DNA of 64,000 nt from BOG-931 sp963761525 (GTDB taxonomy: Bacteria; Pseudomonadota; Alphaproteobacteria; Rhizobiales; Xanthobacteraceae). The stretch's first letter is position 1. Each line of letters opens with the position of its first letter. The DNA is taken from NCBI GenBank assembly GCA_963761525.1, contig CAVXHG010000008.1, forward strand, positions 868,001 to 932,000, in the 5' to 3' direction. A program made the position numbers and the translations under genes. Positions 17,350 through 27,320 of the stretch are shown in pieces. The notes below the pieces were generated by a model, which did not search any database, was not told the origin of the DNA, and worked only from the letters and a program-made list of their open reading frames with translations.

Positions 17350-19730
17350 ATGGGACGGCTTGGCCCGACGTTGCGTATATTTGGACTCGCAGCGCTATTG
17401 CTTTCGTGGCGCTGTATGGGGGCTGGGGCGCAAACGCCGCCGCCGGCCGCGAATTCGTCCACCGGCACCGGCGGGACAACCACCAATACCGCGCTGCCGC
17501 CGAACAGCGCGCGGCTACCGACCATTAAAGTCACGGCGACCCACACCACCGTGCACGGCAAGCCGAAGGCCAAGGGTGCTGCGCCGGCCAACACACCCGC
17601 TGCACCCGCTGCGTCGCTGCCGCCGTCACCCTCCGCGACCGGCGCTCGCAATATCGCCGGCGGTCCACCGATCCAGCCGACCACCGCAAGCCAGATGACG
17701 GTGTCGGGACAAGACCTCAACGAACGCGCAGTTACTCAGCCGGGCGCAATCCTCGAGGCCGCACCGGGTTTAGCCGTGGTCGCCCACGCCGACGGCGGCA
17801 AAGCCAACCAGTATTACCTGCGCGGCTACAATCTCGATCACGGCACCGATTTCGCCGTCTTTGTCGATGACATGCCGATCAATCTGCCGACCCACGCGCA
17901 CGGGCAGGGCTACACCGATCTCAATTGGCTGATGCCTGAAACCATCGGCAGCCTCGATATCCGCAAAGGTCCGTACTTCGCCGATGTCGGCGATTTCGCC
18001 AGCGCCGGTTCGTTGTTCCTCAATCTGCGCGACAGCGTCGACAAGAAAGTCGTCGAGGCAACGGTGGGCAGCTTCGGCTACGACCAGGTTTTCACCATGG
18101 GATCGACCAAGGCCGGCGACGGCTCGCTGCTCTACGCCGCCGAGGCGAATACCTATAACGGACCGTGGACGGTGCCCGACGACATGCAGAAGTTCAGCGG
18201 CCTGTTGCGCTATAGCCAGGGTACCGCAACCGACGGTTTCTCGGCCACGGCGATGGCCTATTCGAACGTCTGGAACACCACCGAACAAAACGCATTGCGG
18301 GCGATCACGTCCGGGCAAATCGGTCTCTACGGCGAGATCGACCCGACGGATGGCGGCGACACCAGCCGCTACTCACTGTCGGCCCGGATGGCGCAGTCCG
18401 ATGCTGACGGTTCGTGGAAAGCCAATGCTTACCTCGTCAAATACGAACTGGACCTGTACAACGATTTCACCTGGTTCCTCACCAATCCCGTCGACGGCGA
18501 CCAATTCCGGCAGCACGACAACCGGGTCTACGGCGGTGCCGGAGCCTCCCGTACAATCGACGGCACGCTGTTCGGCCGTCCGACCGAGACGGTTTTCGGC
18601 TTCCAGTCACGCTATGACGACATCGGCATCGTGCTCAACAATACGGTCCAGCGTCAGTTCTTGTCGAACATCCTTGCCGACCATGTCAGCGAGGGGAATG
18701 CCGGCATCTTTACTGAAACGACGGTGCATTGGACCAATTGGCTGAGCACGACGCTGGGCTGGCGCGGCGACTACTTCGACACCTCGGTAAACTCGATGTT
18801 GCAAACCGCAAATTCGGGCAAAGATGAAATGGCGATCGGCAGTCCGAAATTTCGGATGGTGATCGGTCCCTTCTACAACACTGAACTCTTCATCGGCGCC
18901 GGCATGGGGTATCACAGCAACGATGCGCGCAGCACGGTCATAACCGAAGTCCCCGGCGATCCATCGACGCCAGAGGGCGCTTCGCCTTTACTGGTGCGTT
19001 CGCGTGGCGGCGAGGTCGGCGTTCGCACTAAAATCGTGCCGGGCCTCGACAGCTCAGTGAGCCTTTTCTACCTGCATCAGGCTTCGGAGCTGTTCTTCGA
19101 TGGAGACACCGGCGAGACCACGGCGGGACTACCCAGCCAACGCACCGGCGTCGAATTCACCAATGACTATCGTCCGACATCCTGGATGCACATGGACGCC
19201 GATCTGGCACTGACTCGCGCGCGCTTTCTCGGTTTCGACGAGGCGCAAGAAGCAACTCTATCAGTCGCTTGCTCCCTCGCGGGCATGTCCCGCAGGCGCA
19301 GATCGGCAACGCACCCGGCAATTACGTCTACAACGCGCCCTGGATGGTGGCATCGGCGGGCATTACGCTCGGCGAGAAAACCGGCTGGTTCGGCGATCTG
19401 CGTTGGCGTTATATCAGCTCACGTCCTCTGACCGAGGATGGCACCTTCCAGTCGCCGCCGCTGAGCATTTTCAACGCCCAGATCGGCTATCGCTTCGACA
19501 ACGGCTGGAGCGTGCGTCTGGACGGCCTCAATCTGTTGAACTCGCAGGCTCCTCAAGCCGAATATGCTTACGGCTCCTTGCTCAAGACCGACAGCCTGTT
19601 CGCGATGTGTTTTCCAACGCATGGACCGCCGACCGCGCCCGCCGCAGTCTGCCAGAACGGCGTGATGGACTACGCGCTGCATCCGATCGAGCCGCTTGCA
19701 GTTCGGCTCACGATCGCGGCGGTTTTCTAG
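17350..19730 (+). CDS. TonB-dependent receptor, substrate unknown (frameshifted)
   Basis: A receptor of about 793 residues: signal peptide ending AGAQ, Pro/Ala/Thr-rich linker, plug with 'LNERAVTQPGAILEAAPGL' and 'YYLRGYNLDHGTDFAVFVDDMP', then the barrel. The frame breaks around 19255-19300; the last ~140 residues continue in another frame ('NAPGNYVYNAPWMVA' to the C-terminal LTIAAVF, which ends in Phe as expected). It lacks the YRAP/NPNL pair of haem receptors, so haem is not implied despite the neighbours. An ATG at 17350 is preferred to the GTG at 17344. Confidence 0.82.
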
Positions 19731-19739
19731 AAAACTTTG

Positions 19740-20738
19740 TTATTTTATTTGCAGATGGAATTCGTCGACGATCTTTGTGTAGCGATTGAGGTCGTCCTGC
19801 ATGAACTTGGCATAGGCCGCGGTGCCGTTCTCGGCCATGTGGATGCCGAGCGTCTTCATTCGCTCCGCCATATCGGGCTCGCGCAGGGCTTTGGCGACCG
19901 CCGCTTGCAGCTTGGCGACAATGACCGGCGACACGCCGGCTGAAGATTGCAGGCCAAGCATGGTCGCGACATTGAAATCCTTATAGCCGAGCTCGGCGCA
20001 GGTCGGCACGTCGGGTAGCGATGCGTCGCGCTCGAGCACAGAGAGACATAGCGCGCGCAATTTGCCGGCCTGGATCAGCGGGATCACGTTGGAGAGTCCC
20101 GACCAGCCGGAATCGACTTCGCCGGTCAGCAGAGCGTTCACAAGTCCCGTGCCGCCGCGATAGGGCACGTGCAGCAACTGGATGCCGGCCTGCTGCTCGA
20201 AGATGATCATGGTGAATTGATGGATCGATCCGACACCAGCCGAGCCGAAGGTCAGTCCATTGGGTTTGGATTTTGCCAGCGCAACGAATTGCGAAAGTGT
20301 GTTGGCCGGCACCGCGGGCTTGATCACCAGAACGGTGGGGAGTGTCGCTAGCGCCGTGATCGGGGTGAAATCCTTCAGCGTATATTTGACGTCGGGATTT
20401 ATCGCGAGACTGATGGCGAGCGCGCCGGTGTCGTTGAGCGACAGCGTGTAACCGTCCGGCGGCGCCGCCACGGTCTCGTTGGCGGTGATGACGCCGCCCA
20501 CTCCCGGCACATCTTCGACGACGAAAGGATTGTTGAACGCTTCGCCTAATTTGGCGGAGAGCAAGCGCGCAATGATGTCAGGGTTGCCGCCGGCCGCGGA
20601 CGCCGCGAGCAGACGCACCGGGCGATTTGGATAGCTCGTCGCGTCGTCGGCAGCCGGTGCACAAACGGTTGCCAAAAGCGAGCCGGTCGCCGCGACGACG
20701 ACCGCGCCCGCAAGCCACCCCGCTACTTTTAAGCGCAT
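19740..20738 (-). CDS. Bug-family tripartite tricarboxylate transporter receptor
   Basis: About 332 residues of the Bug/TctC periplasmic receptor family. It has a signal peptide, then the canonical 'YPNRPVRLLAASAAGGNPDIIARLL', 'VVEDVPGVGG' and 'VPYRGGTGLVNALLTGEVD'. The start at 20738 (MRLKVAG) gives the cleaner signal peptide; a longer start at 20774 is possible. No TctA/TctB membrane genes are nearby, which is normal for orphan Bug receptors. Ligand unknown, typically a carboxylate. Confidence 0.88.
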   Translation of the reverse strand: MRLKVAGWLAGAVVVAATGSLLATVCAPAADDATSYPNRPVRLLAASAAGGNPDIIARLLSAKLGEAFNNPFVVEDVPGVGGVITANETVAAPPDGYTLSLNDTGALAISLAINPDVKYTLKDFTPITALATLPTVLVIKPAVPANTLSQFVALAKSKPNGLTFGSAGVGSIHQFTMIIFEQQAGIQLLHVPYRGGTGLVNALLTGEVDSGWSGLSNVIPLIQAGKLRALCLSVLERDASLPDVPTCAELGYKDFNVATMLGLQSSAGVSPVIVAKLQAAVAKALREPDMAERMKTLGIHMAENGTAAYAKFMQDDLNRYTKIVDEFHLQIK

Positions 20739-20803
20739 CTTCTTTCCCGACTCACTTTGCTTGTTAGCCACCAAGTCAGCAGCCGGACTGTTACTTAAGT
20801 TAG

Positions 20804-21364
20804 TCAGAGCCCGGCGAGGTAATGGGCGATCGCGTCGCGATCGCCATCGGACAGTTCTTTCATGAAGCGCGGCATGTCGCCGTTATTGGTGCGCTGATCG
20901 TGCGCAAAGCTCGCCATCGCCATGTTGAGATACTCGACGCTCAGGCCGGCGAGCCGCGGCGCCGGCGCGCCACCCTCGAAATTCGGGCCGTGACAGGCGC
21001 GGCACATGACGGCCTTCTCCGGGATCGTGCCCGGCGGATTGGCGGGGTGCCCGGCCGGCCACGTCTTGGCGGAAAAATAGTTCGCCAGCGCGCGCAGTTC
21101 GTCGAACGTGAAATCGTGCACCACGGGCTGCATGACCGGGCTTTTGCGCTCGCCACTATGGTAATTCTGCAATTCCTTGAACAGGTAGTTGGACTGCTGG
21201 CCCCAGATGATCGGCGTGGTCTTCGGATCGGTCGGCACGCCGTTTTCGCCGTGACAGGCGGCGCAGACCTGCGCCTTGGTCTCGATATCGTCGGCGGCGA
21301 AGGCGGGGACGGCAAGTAACGCTAAAGACACACCAGCGACGGCCAGCAGCAAGCCCTTGGGCAT
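20804..21364 (-). CDS. Dihaem cytochrome c (c4-like)
   Basis: A 186-residue periplasmic protein with a signal peptide ending AFA. Two haem-attachment sites are clear: CAACH at 34-38 and CRACH at 121-125, about 87 residues apart, as in two-domain cytochromes c4/FixP-like proteins. Met78 ('SPVMQP') and a Met in 'NGDMPRFM' are the likely sixth ligands. It follows a Bug receptor gene in the same direction. Electron partner unknown. Confidence 0.9.
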   Translation of the reverse strand: MPKGLLLAVAGVSLALLAVPAFAADDIETKAQVCAACHGENGVPTDPKTTPIIWGQQSNYLFKELQNYHSGERKSPVMQPVVHDFTFDELRALANYFSAKTWPAGHPANPPGTIPEKAVMCRACHGPNFEGGAPAPRLAGLSVEYLNMAMASFAHDQRTNNGDMPRFMKELSDGDRDAIAHYLAGL

Positions 21365-21494
21365 TTGGTTCTCCCTCCGTGCGCCCTTCTGGTCTCTCGT
21401 CGAGGGACCGGAGCGCCGTTACCCGCAAGCGTGCCAAGCGTACGCGCCGTGCGCAAGGGCTTGACGCGGATTCTTCCGGCAAGCGGGGAGGGAT

Positions 21495-22274
21495 TTACCC
21501 GCGGGTCTTTTGGTACTTCGCCAGCGCAGCGCCGAAGGCTTTGAACAGTATGCGGTTGACGGGATTACTGTCAGCCTCGTGCTCCGCGTGCCATTGCACG
21601 CCGAGCGCAAATCCTGCGGCGCCGTCGATGCGAATCGCCTCGATGGTTTCATCCTCGGCGATGCCTTCGATCACGACGCGCTCACCGGGCTTGAGGATGC
21701 CCTGGCCGTGCAGCGAATTGACCCGGATGCTCTCCGCGCCGAGGAGCTTTGCAAACACGCCGCCCGGCGTAAGCCGGACATCGTGACGATCGGCGAAGAT
21801 CACCTCGATGTCGGGATGTAGTTCGCCGTTCGGGAGTCGCGGCATACGGTGGTTCATGCGGCCGGGCAGTTCGCGGATCTCCGGATGCAGCGTGCCGCCG
21901 TACGCCACATTCATCTCCTGCAAGCCGCGGCAAATGCCGAACACTGGTATGCCACGCGCGATGCTGGCCTCGATAACCGCCAGCGCTATGGCGTCGCGGC
22001 CCCGGTCATAAGGCTCATGGGCCGGACTCTCTTCGACCCCGAAATGGCTGGGATGGACGTTTGCCCGCGCACCGGTGAGCAGAATGCCGTCTACGGTGTC
22101 GAGCAGTGCGCCGATGTCGGTGATTTCCGGCGTGCCGGCAAAGATTAGCGGCAACGCGCCGGCGGTCTCCGCCACCGCGCGCAGCGGCCGCTCGCCGACC
22201 CGCTGCGCGGTAAACTTGCCTTCAACCAGATGCGCGCTGCCGATCACGCCGACAACGGGCCGTTTCCCTGTCAT
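21495..22274 (-). CDS. Gamma-glutamyl-gamma-aminobutyrate hydrolase family protein (class I GATase)
   Basis: A 259-residue peptidase C26/PuuD-like hydrolase. The catalytic cysteine is Cys115 in FGICRGLQE, and the His/Glu pair is in 'GVQWHAEHEAD'. Family members cleave gamma-glutamyl bonds, for example in putrescine catabolism. No other puu genes are adjacent, so the exact substrate is open. Confidence 0.88.
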   Translation of the reverse strand: MTGKRPVVGVIGSAHLVEGKFTAQRVGERPLRAVAETAGALPLIFAGTPEITDIGALLDTVDGILLTGARANVHPSHFGVEESPAHEPYDRGRDAIALAVIEASIARGIPVFGICRGLQEMNVAYGGTLHPEIRELPGRMNHRMPRLPNGELHPDIEVIFADRHDVRLTPGGVFAKLLGAESIRVNSLHGQGILKPGERVVIEGIAEDETIEAIRIDGAAGFALGVQWHAEHEADSNPVNRILFKAFGAALAKYQKTRG

Positions 22275-22459
22275 TCAGCCATTACTACTGATCGCTTCTA
22301 CGGAAGCAACTCTATGGAGTAATTTCTTCCCCGCGTTGTTCGCAATGCTCCCTAGCTCCCGGGAAAAGCGGCCGTGGGGCGGGGCGGACAGCCGGTAGGA
22401 TGACGGGCCGTGGTGCTGGACCGGCAAAAGACCGGGACGCCCGTCCAGAGTTCGTGCGG

Positions 22460-22951
22460 CTACCTGCCTGCCGCAGTCCCAGCCATCGTTGCGGTGACCA
22501 TGGTGCGCCGCCAGGTCGCAATCACCAGCCAGATCAGGAAGGCCTGCACCTCGAGCGGCAAGTCGTCGGGAAGCTCCGCGTTGCCCTTGCCGCCGAAAAA
22601 GGTCGTGGCGCCGATCCGGCCGACTTCGGTATCGTTTTGCATCAAGGCAAAGCGGCGGCCGGACCATAATGCCATCAACGTGCAGGATTTCGCACCGGCC
22701 TGGATATTGAAGCGGCGGCGCCAAAAGCCCGCCGACTGCGCAGCGGCGAGCAGGGCTCCGTCTTTCTCGAGGTGAAATTTTCCACGGATCAAGCTGTCGG
22801 TCACCGGTTTCGATGTCGTGCCGCCGATGCTGATCGTCGCCGTCCCACCGGCTCCACCGCAATCGATTTGTCCGATCTCCGCGCCGTCGCGGATCAGCGC
22901 GTAGCGGCGCATTGTAAAGATGTGGTTCGGCGAAAACTCGATCACGCTCAT
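22460..22951 (-). CDS. Hypothetical protein, beta-rich with hydrophobic C-terminal segment
   Basis: A 163-residue protein beginning MSVIEFSPNHIFTMRRYAL. The body alternates short strands with glycine turns, and 'LPLEVQAFLIWLVIATWRR' near the end is hydrophobic and could associate with the membrane. The composition recalls the tubby-like/LOR fold, but I would not assert it. It precedes the DUF2076 gene in the same direction. Confidence 0.6.
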   Translation of the reverse strand: MSVIEFSPNHIFTMRRYALIRDGAEIGQIDCGGAGGTATISIGGTTSKPVTDSLIRGKFHLEKDGALLAAAQSAGFWRRRFNIQAGAKSCTLMALWSGRRFALMQNDTEVGRIGATTFFGGKGNAELPDDLPLEVQAFLIWLVIATWRRTMVTATMAGTAAGR

Positions 22952-22990
22952 CTACTTCAGTTTCCTGTCGTGCCGACAGCGAATGTGTCG

Positions 22991-23932
22991 TCAGGCGTCG
23001 CAGCTACCGCCCGAGTCTCCATTGGCGTCGCCAAAATCGCCATTGGTGTCGTCACTGTAGTCGTTATCGTCGGCGTTGTTCCAGTCGTCTTCGTTGTCGG
23101 TAGAAGCATCGTTGTTGTTGCCGGCATTGTCGCCGGTTGTGTCCGTGGCATTGCCGTCGTTGCGCACCGCGTCGCCGATGTGATCGATGCCGGCCTGCCG
23201 CGCCAGATCGCTGTCCGCGGCACTGCCGCTGGTATTGTGGCTATTGTCGGCGTCCGAATTCTTCGCGTCCCAAGGATTCTTGGTGTCCCATGGATTCTTA
23301 GTGTCCCACGGCGAAGAGCGGCCCTCGGGCAGGGCGCCGAACGCGCTTTGCCCGGAGCTACCGGAACGATGCCCGAACATCGAGCGGATGCCGTCGAGCA
23401 GCAGTGCACCGCCGATCATGCCTGTGGCGGTAGACGCCGCGGAGCCGAGGAACGATCCGCCGCCGAACTGCGGCGCGCCATAACCGGCCGGTGGCATTTG
23501 CGGTGCATAGCCGGGCTCCGCCGCTTGGCCCGGCTGCGCGCCATAACTCGGCGAGGTCGCCTGCGCCTGATAATTATCTTTTGAGGCTGCGCCGGCGCGC
23601 ACGCTCGGCACCGAGCCGCGTTGTTGTTGTGCAGGCTGTTGTGAATGTCCGCCGAACGCCTCCCGCACGCTGTCGAGAAAACTGGTCTGCCGCTCATCCG
23701 GCTGTGCTTGGGGCGTGCTTGCTTGCGCCTGCAACTCCTCGATGCGCGCATTGGCGCGCTTGAGCGCTTCGTCCTGCACCAGCGCCGTCTGCACCAGCGC
23801 GTAAAGCGCGTGCGGCGCGCGCTGTGTTCCGTCGGCGATAAGCCGCTCGGCCGCGGGATCGCGCGGCAGTGTTTCAAGCTTAGCCAAACGATCGAACAGG
23901 TCTTCGACAAGTTGCGATTCTTGCGGCGTCAT
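22991..23932 (-). CDS. DUF2076 domain protein with Asp/Asn-rich tail
   Basis: A 313-residue protein. The start at 23932 (MTPQESQLVEDLFDRL) is the DUF2076 start, preceded by AGGGAGAG; an in-frame start at 24031 has none. Residues 1-75 are helical, then a Gln/Pro/Ala-rich linker, a Gly-rich hydrophobic segment ('FLGSAASTATGMIGGALLL'), and a very acidic Asn/Asp-rich tail of about 80 residues. Three tandem 6-residue units (PWDTKN/PWDAKN) sit before the tail. Function unknown. Confidence 0.82.
   Translation of the reverse strand: MTPQESQLVEDLFDRLAKLETLPRDPAAERLIADGTQRAPHALYALVQTALVQDEALKRANARIEELQAQASTPQAQPDERQTSFLDSVREAFGGHSQQPAQQQRGSVPSVRAGAASKDNYQAQATSPSYGAQPGQAAEPGYAPQMPPAGYGAPQFGGGSFLGSAASTATGMIGGALLLDGIRSMFGHRSGSSGQSAFGALPEGRSSPWDTKNPWDTKNPWDAKNSDADNSHNTSGSAADSDLARQAGIDHIGDAVRNDGNATDTTGDNAGNNNDASTDNEDDWNNADDNDYSDDTNGDFGDANGDSGGSCDA
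23258..23311. repeat. Three tandem 18-bp units inside the DUF2076 gene
   Basis: Units at 23258-23275, 23276-23293 and 23294-23311 share ATTCTT(N)G(N)GTCCCA(N)GG and encode PWDTKN, PWDTKN and PWDAKN on the minus strand. A likely site of slippage variation. Confidence 0.75.
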
Positions 23933-24082
23933 TGTGGCTCTCCCTCTGGAACCTTTCCGGAAAGCGGCGGGAAGGCGCGCCGTATGTAGGGAGCGATTGG
24001 GGCGCCGGGAGGGGTAGTCAGCCCGCGTCACGGAGGTGTCATTGCGCCACCACCGCAGCAGGTTTTCGTCCGCTTTCGATGA

Positions 24083-24518
24083 TCAGACCGGCGGATATTC
24101 CGCATATTGCGGCAGATCGTCGGTAATATCGAACCAGGGCGCTTTGCTTGCCACGAAGCAATGCAGCTCAGGCCGTACCGGCGGATTGTCGAGGATGGCG
24201 AGTGGAATACCGTATTGCGGTGCGGTCACCGGAAACGCCGCCGGCACTTTCCAGTTCGGCCCCGCTTTGTTGATGATCGGCGAGCCGCATTCGCGGCAGA
24301 ATCCGCGCATGTAGCCGCGCGGGCTTTCCCAGAACTTGATCAGCTCTTCGCCGGCAAGCCAGTGGAAGTTAGCGGCAGCGACACGTACACGGCTGCGAAA
24401 CGCCGCTGCGTGCTGTTTGCGGCACTGCGAGCAGTGGCAGTTCATCGCGCCAAACACCGGACCGGTGATTTCGAACTGGATGCCGCCACACAGGCAGCTG
24501 CCACGGATGGGAACTCAT
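24083..24518 (-). CDS. GFA (CENP-V/glutathione-dependent formaldehyde-activating) family protein, frame break at N-terminus
   Basis: A zinc-binding GFA/Mss4-fold protein of about 144 residues. Metal-site cysteines are seen in 'GSCLCGG', 'CHCSQCRK' and 'CRECGSP'. The uninterrupted frame runs back to a TGA just before 'GSCLCGG', while an ATG at 24518 (MSSHP) lies in another frame; a one-base indel near 24505-24512 (GGATGGG) would join them. Most members are uncharacterised; true formaldehyde activation is not implied. Confidence 0.8.
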
Positions 24519-24619
24519 GCCGGACTCCGGTTTCATCTCGCCGAATTTAAATAGGTCTGATTATGCCATGGCTGGAGTTCTGGTTATGGCCGGACTGGCT
24601 CCGGCCATCCGCGCGTTGC

Positions 24620-25624
24620 TTATGCCGGCAGCATCGCCTCGATGCGGGCGTGGACGCCGGCGGGATCGAACGTGCGGGTAATCTTGCCTTCGAGTTCGGC
24701 GCTCAGCACGCGCTCCAGCAGCACGCTGCCGAAACCGCGCGCGGTCGGCGGCGACACCGCCGGGCCGTTGCGCTCCGACCAGTCGAGCAGCAGTTCATGG
24801 CGGTTGGACCGCGGCACCGTCGACCAGCGCAGATCGACGCGCCCATCGGGCACCGACAGTGCGCCGTATTTCGTCGCGTTGGTCGTGAGCTCGTGGATCG
24901 CCATGCCGATCGCCACCGCGACGCGCGCCGGCAGCGTGACGTCGTCGCCGCCGAGCTTGATGCGGCCGTCATGCTCGTAAGCTTCCGTTTCGCTGAGAAG
25001 CACGGCGCGCAGCGACGCCGAGGCCCATTGCCCTTCGATCAGCAGAGAATGTGATTTCGCCAGCGACGCGATGCGCCCGCTAATGCTGGTGCGGAACGCG
25101 GTCAGATCGCTGGCATGGCGCACCGACAGCTCGATCAGGCTCTGCACCACCATCATGGTGTTTTTCACCCGATGGTGCAGCTCCGCAATCAGCAGTTGCT
25201 GCTGCTCTTCCGCCTGTTTGCGCTGGTCGATCTCGCGATGCAGCGCGACCTCGCGCATGACGATGTTGGCCATATCGCGAAGCAGGCGGATATCGTCTTC
25301 GCTCCACTGGCGCGCAATAATGTCGATGGCGCAGAGCGAGCCGAGCACATGGCCGGCCTCGGTCGTCAGCGGCACGCCGAGATAAGCGATGACGCCGAGA
25401 TCGATCACCGCGCAATTGCTGCGGACGATCGCGTTGTCACGTGCATCGGTCACGATCAGCGGTTCGCCGCTGTTCACCACATGCTGGCAAAACGAGTGGG
25501 TCAGCGGTGTTTCGCGCTGGCTGGCCCACGGCTCTGGGAGCCCAAAGCTGCTCTTGAAAAATTGCCGATTTGCATCGACTAGCGACACCAGGGCGACCGG
25601 AACGTGCAGCAGGCGGCTGACCAT
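24620..25624 (-). CDS. GAF-HWE sensor histidine kinase
   Basis: At least 334 residues: an N-terminal GAF domain (about 1-125, 'PVALVSLVDANRQFFKSSFGL', 'GSLCAID'), then an HWE/HisKA_2 kinase core. The phospho-acceptor is in 'ELHHRVKN' (His150/151) and the ATP-binding N-box is 'HELTTNATKYGAL'. The family N-terminus continues in frame upstream to about 25727 ('LNKTLKTAERLKALAATGLLDSP', cut here) but no ATG was found, so a non-ATG start or small indel is likely. Cytoplasmic, no membrane segments. HWE kinases in rhizobia often serve general stress or light signalling. Confidence 0.85.
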   Translation of the reverse strand: MVSRLLHVPVALVSLVDANRQFFKSSFGLPEPWASQRETPLTHSFCQHVVNSGEPLIVTDARDNAIVRSNCAVIDLGVIAYLGVPLTTEAGHVLGSLCAIDIIARQWSEDDIRLLRDMANIVMREVALHREIDQRKQAEEQQQLLIAELHHRVKNTMMVVQSLIELSVRHASDLTAFRTSISGRIASLAKSHSLLIEGQWASASLRAVLLSETEAYEHDGRIKLGGDDVTLPARVAVAIGMAIHELTTNATKYGALSVPDGRVDLRWSTVPRSNRHELLLDWSERNGPAVSPPTARGFGSVLLERVLSAELEGKITRTFDPAGVHARIEAMLPA

Positions 25625-25919
25625 GCTGGTGATGCGGTCGAACGATGCATCAGCAGGCGAATCGAGCAGGCCGGTCGCAGCTAAGGCCTTTAGCCGCTCA
25701 GCCGTTTTCAGGGTCTTGTTCAGGGCTGTTCCTTTGCCGCGATCTTGTGTCCCGTGCCCAGCTTCCCACGAATCCCGTAGTTCTGTTACACGCCTACGAT
25801 GCTACCGGCAAACGCCGGCCTACGCTTTAATAATTCACATAGTTGCGCTGGGATTGGGGCCTGATTGTGCTGCCAATTCACGATACCATCGCGGCAAAAT
25901 ACGGTCGGGGGAGGACGTC

Positions 25920-26897
25920 ATGCAGATCCGTTGGGCGGCGGTAGCCGCCCTTATCGCGTTCGCGCAGACAGGCGGCTCTGGCGGCGTAGCCGCACAGGAC
26001 TTCTCCGGCAAGCCAGTTCGCATGATCGTCGGACTCGCGCCAGGTGGTGGCACTGACGTCACCGCGCGGTTGATCGCGCAGCGACTGTCCGCAAGCCTCG
26101 GCACCAATGTCTATGTCGAGAACAAGCCGGGCGGTGCGTTCGAGCCGGCCTATCGCGAGCTCTTCAACGCCGCGCCTGACGGTCACACGCTATTTTTCAT
26201 CTCGACCGCCTCGGTCGTCGCGCAGCCTTCGACCAAGGACTTTCCGTTCGATGTCCGCAAGACCGCGGCGGTGAGCGAAGTCGGGCGCGGGCCGTTCATC
26301 CTCACCGCGCGCAAGGATCTCGGCTTCCACGCCATTGGCGATCTTGTGGGTTATGCGAAAAATAATCCTGGCAAGCTCACGTTTGCTTCGGGAGGCGGCG
26401 CTACCGGTTCGTTCTCGTTGAGCGTGGAATTGCTACGGCTTGCCGCCGGCATCAATGTCGTCAACGTGCCGTACAAGGGCTCCGCTGAGGCGTTGAGCGA
26501 TCTGCTCGGCGGTCGCATCGACGCGATGTTCGACGCAACGCCGATCGAGATTCCGCAAGTGAAGTCCGCCACGGTGAGGGGCGTCGCGGTGACCGGCCGC
26601 GAGCGGCTCACCGCGTTGCCCGAGGTCGGCACCTTTACTGAAGGCGGCTTTCCGGTTTTCTCCGAGGTATCGAATTACTATGTGATCCTGGCGACGCCCG
26701 GCACGCCGCCCGCCACGGTGCAGAAGTTGCGCGATGAGATCGCCAAGGCCGTTACCGCACCCGATGTGATCGAGCTGTTCGACAAGCAGGGCATGAAGCC
26801 GGTCGGCAGCCAGCCGGCGGAAGTCACCGCGATGCTCGCAGCCGATCTCGCGCGTTGGACCGACGTGATGGTGAAAGCCGGCATCGAGCCGAAGTAA
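25920..26897 (+). CDS. Bug-family tripartite tricarboxylate transporter receptor
   Basis: A 325-residue Bug/TctC receptor. ATG at 25920 follows GGGGGAGGA and gives a signal peptide ending VAAQ. Family marks: 'GKPVRMIVGLAPGGGTDVTARLI', 'VENKPGGAFEPAY' and 'VNVPYKGSAEALSDLLGGRID'. It is a second, unlinked Bug receptor (compare 19740-20738). Ligand unknown. Confidence 0.88.
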   Translation: MQIRWAAVAALIAFAQTGGSGGVAAQDFSGKPVRMIVGLAPGGGTDVTARLIAQRLSASLGTNVYVENKPGGAFEPAYRELFNAAPDGHTLFFISTASVVAQPSTKDFPFDVRKTAAVSEVGRGPFILTARKDLGFHAIGDLVGYAKNNPGKLTFASGGGATGSFSLSVELLRLAAGINVVNVPYKGSAEALSDLLGGRIDAMFDATPIEIPQVKSATVRGVAVTGRERLTALPEVGTFTEGGFPVFSEVSNYYVILATPGTPPATVQKLRDEIAKAVTAPDVIELFDKQGMKPVGSQPAEVTAMLAADLARWTDVMVKAGIEPK

Positions 26898-26915
26898 GTG
26901 CGGCCGCGCCGCCGA

Positions 26916-27316
26916 CTAATGCCTTCTTCCATGCTTCACATCGGTGTTCTGCGTGGCGACCACGCGCCAGCGGCCGTCGATCTTGCGCACGACGCGGGTG
27001 CCGACGCTTTCGCGAGAACTCTGGCTCAGATCGTCGTGCAGCACTTCGCCGTCGATCCAGAACCGCGAATGCAGGATGGCGATGTCGGGTGCGAGGAACG
27101 TCACCGACATTTCCGGCGTCCGGCGCGTCGAGGTGCGGAACGGACCGGTCGCGCCGTGCAGCCGCGCCATCAGATCGCGAAAGCCGTTCCGCGTCGTGGT
27201 CCAGGCGCCGTTGACGGTGATGAACTGCGCATCGTCGGCAAGCGATTCCGCCATGCCTTCCGGATCGTGCCGATCCCACGCGGTGTTGAACTGGCTTTCA
27301 AGCTCGCGGATCAGGT
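26916..27316 (-). CDS. SnoaL-like/NTF2-fold protein, left copy, start codon lost
   Basis: A small alpha+beta-barrel protein of the SgcJ/EcaC type (nuclear transport factor 2 fold), about 130 residues in the intact copy. It is nearly identical to 32868-33287 ('WDRHDPEGMAESLADDAQF' versus 'WDRHDPEAMAESLTDDAQF'). The ATG of the right copy is not preserved here; the only in-frame ATG is at 27254, which would drop the first helix. Probably a decaying duplicate. Function of the family is undefined. Confidence 0.75.
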
Positions 27317-27320
27317 CTTC
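26941..27320. repeat. Long direct repeat, left copy (with 32893-33272)
   Basis: About 380 bases align without gaps to 32893-33272 at a constant offset of 5,952, with scattered substitutions. Both copies lie in the same orientation and bracket the prophage/IS island. Confidence 0.85.
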
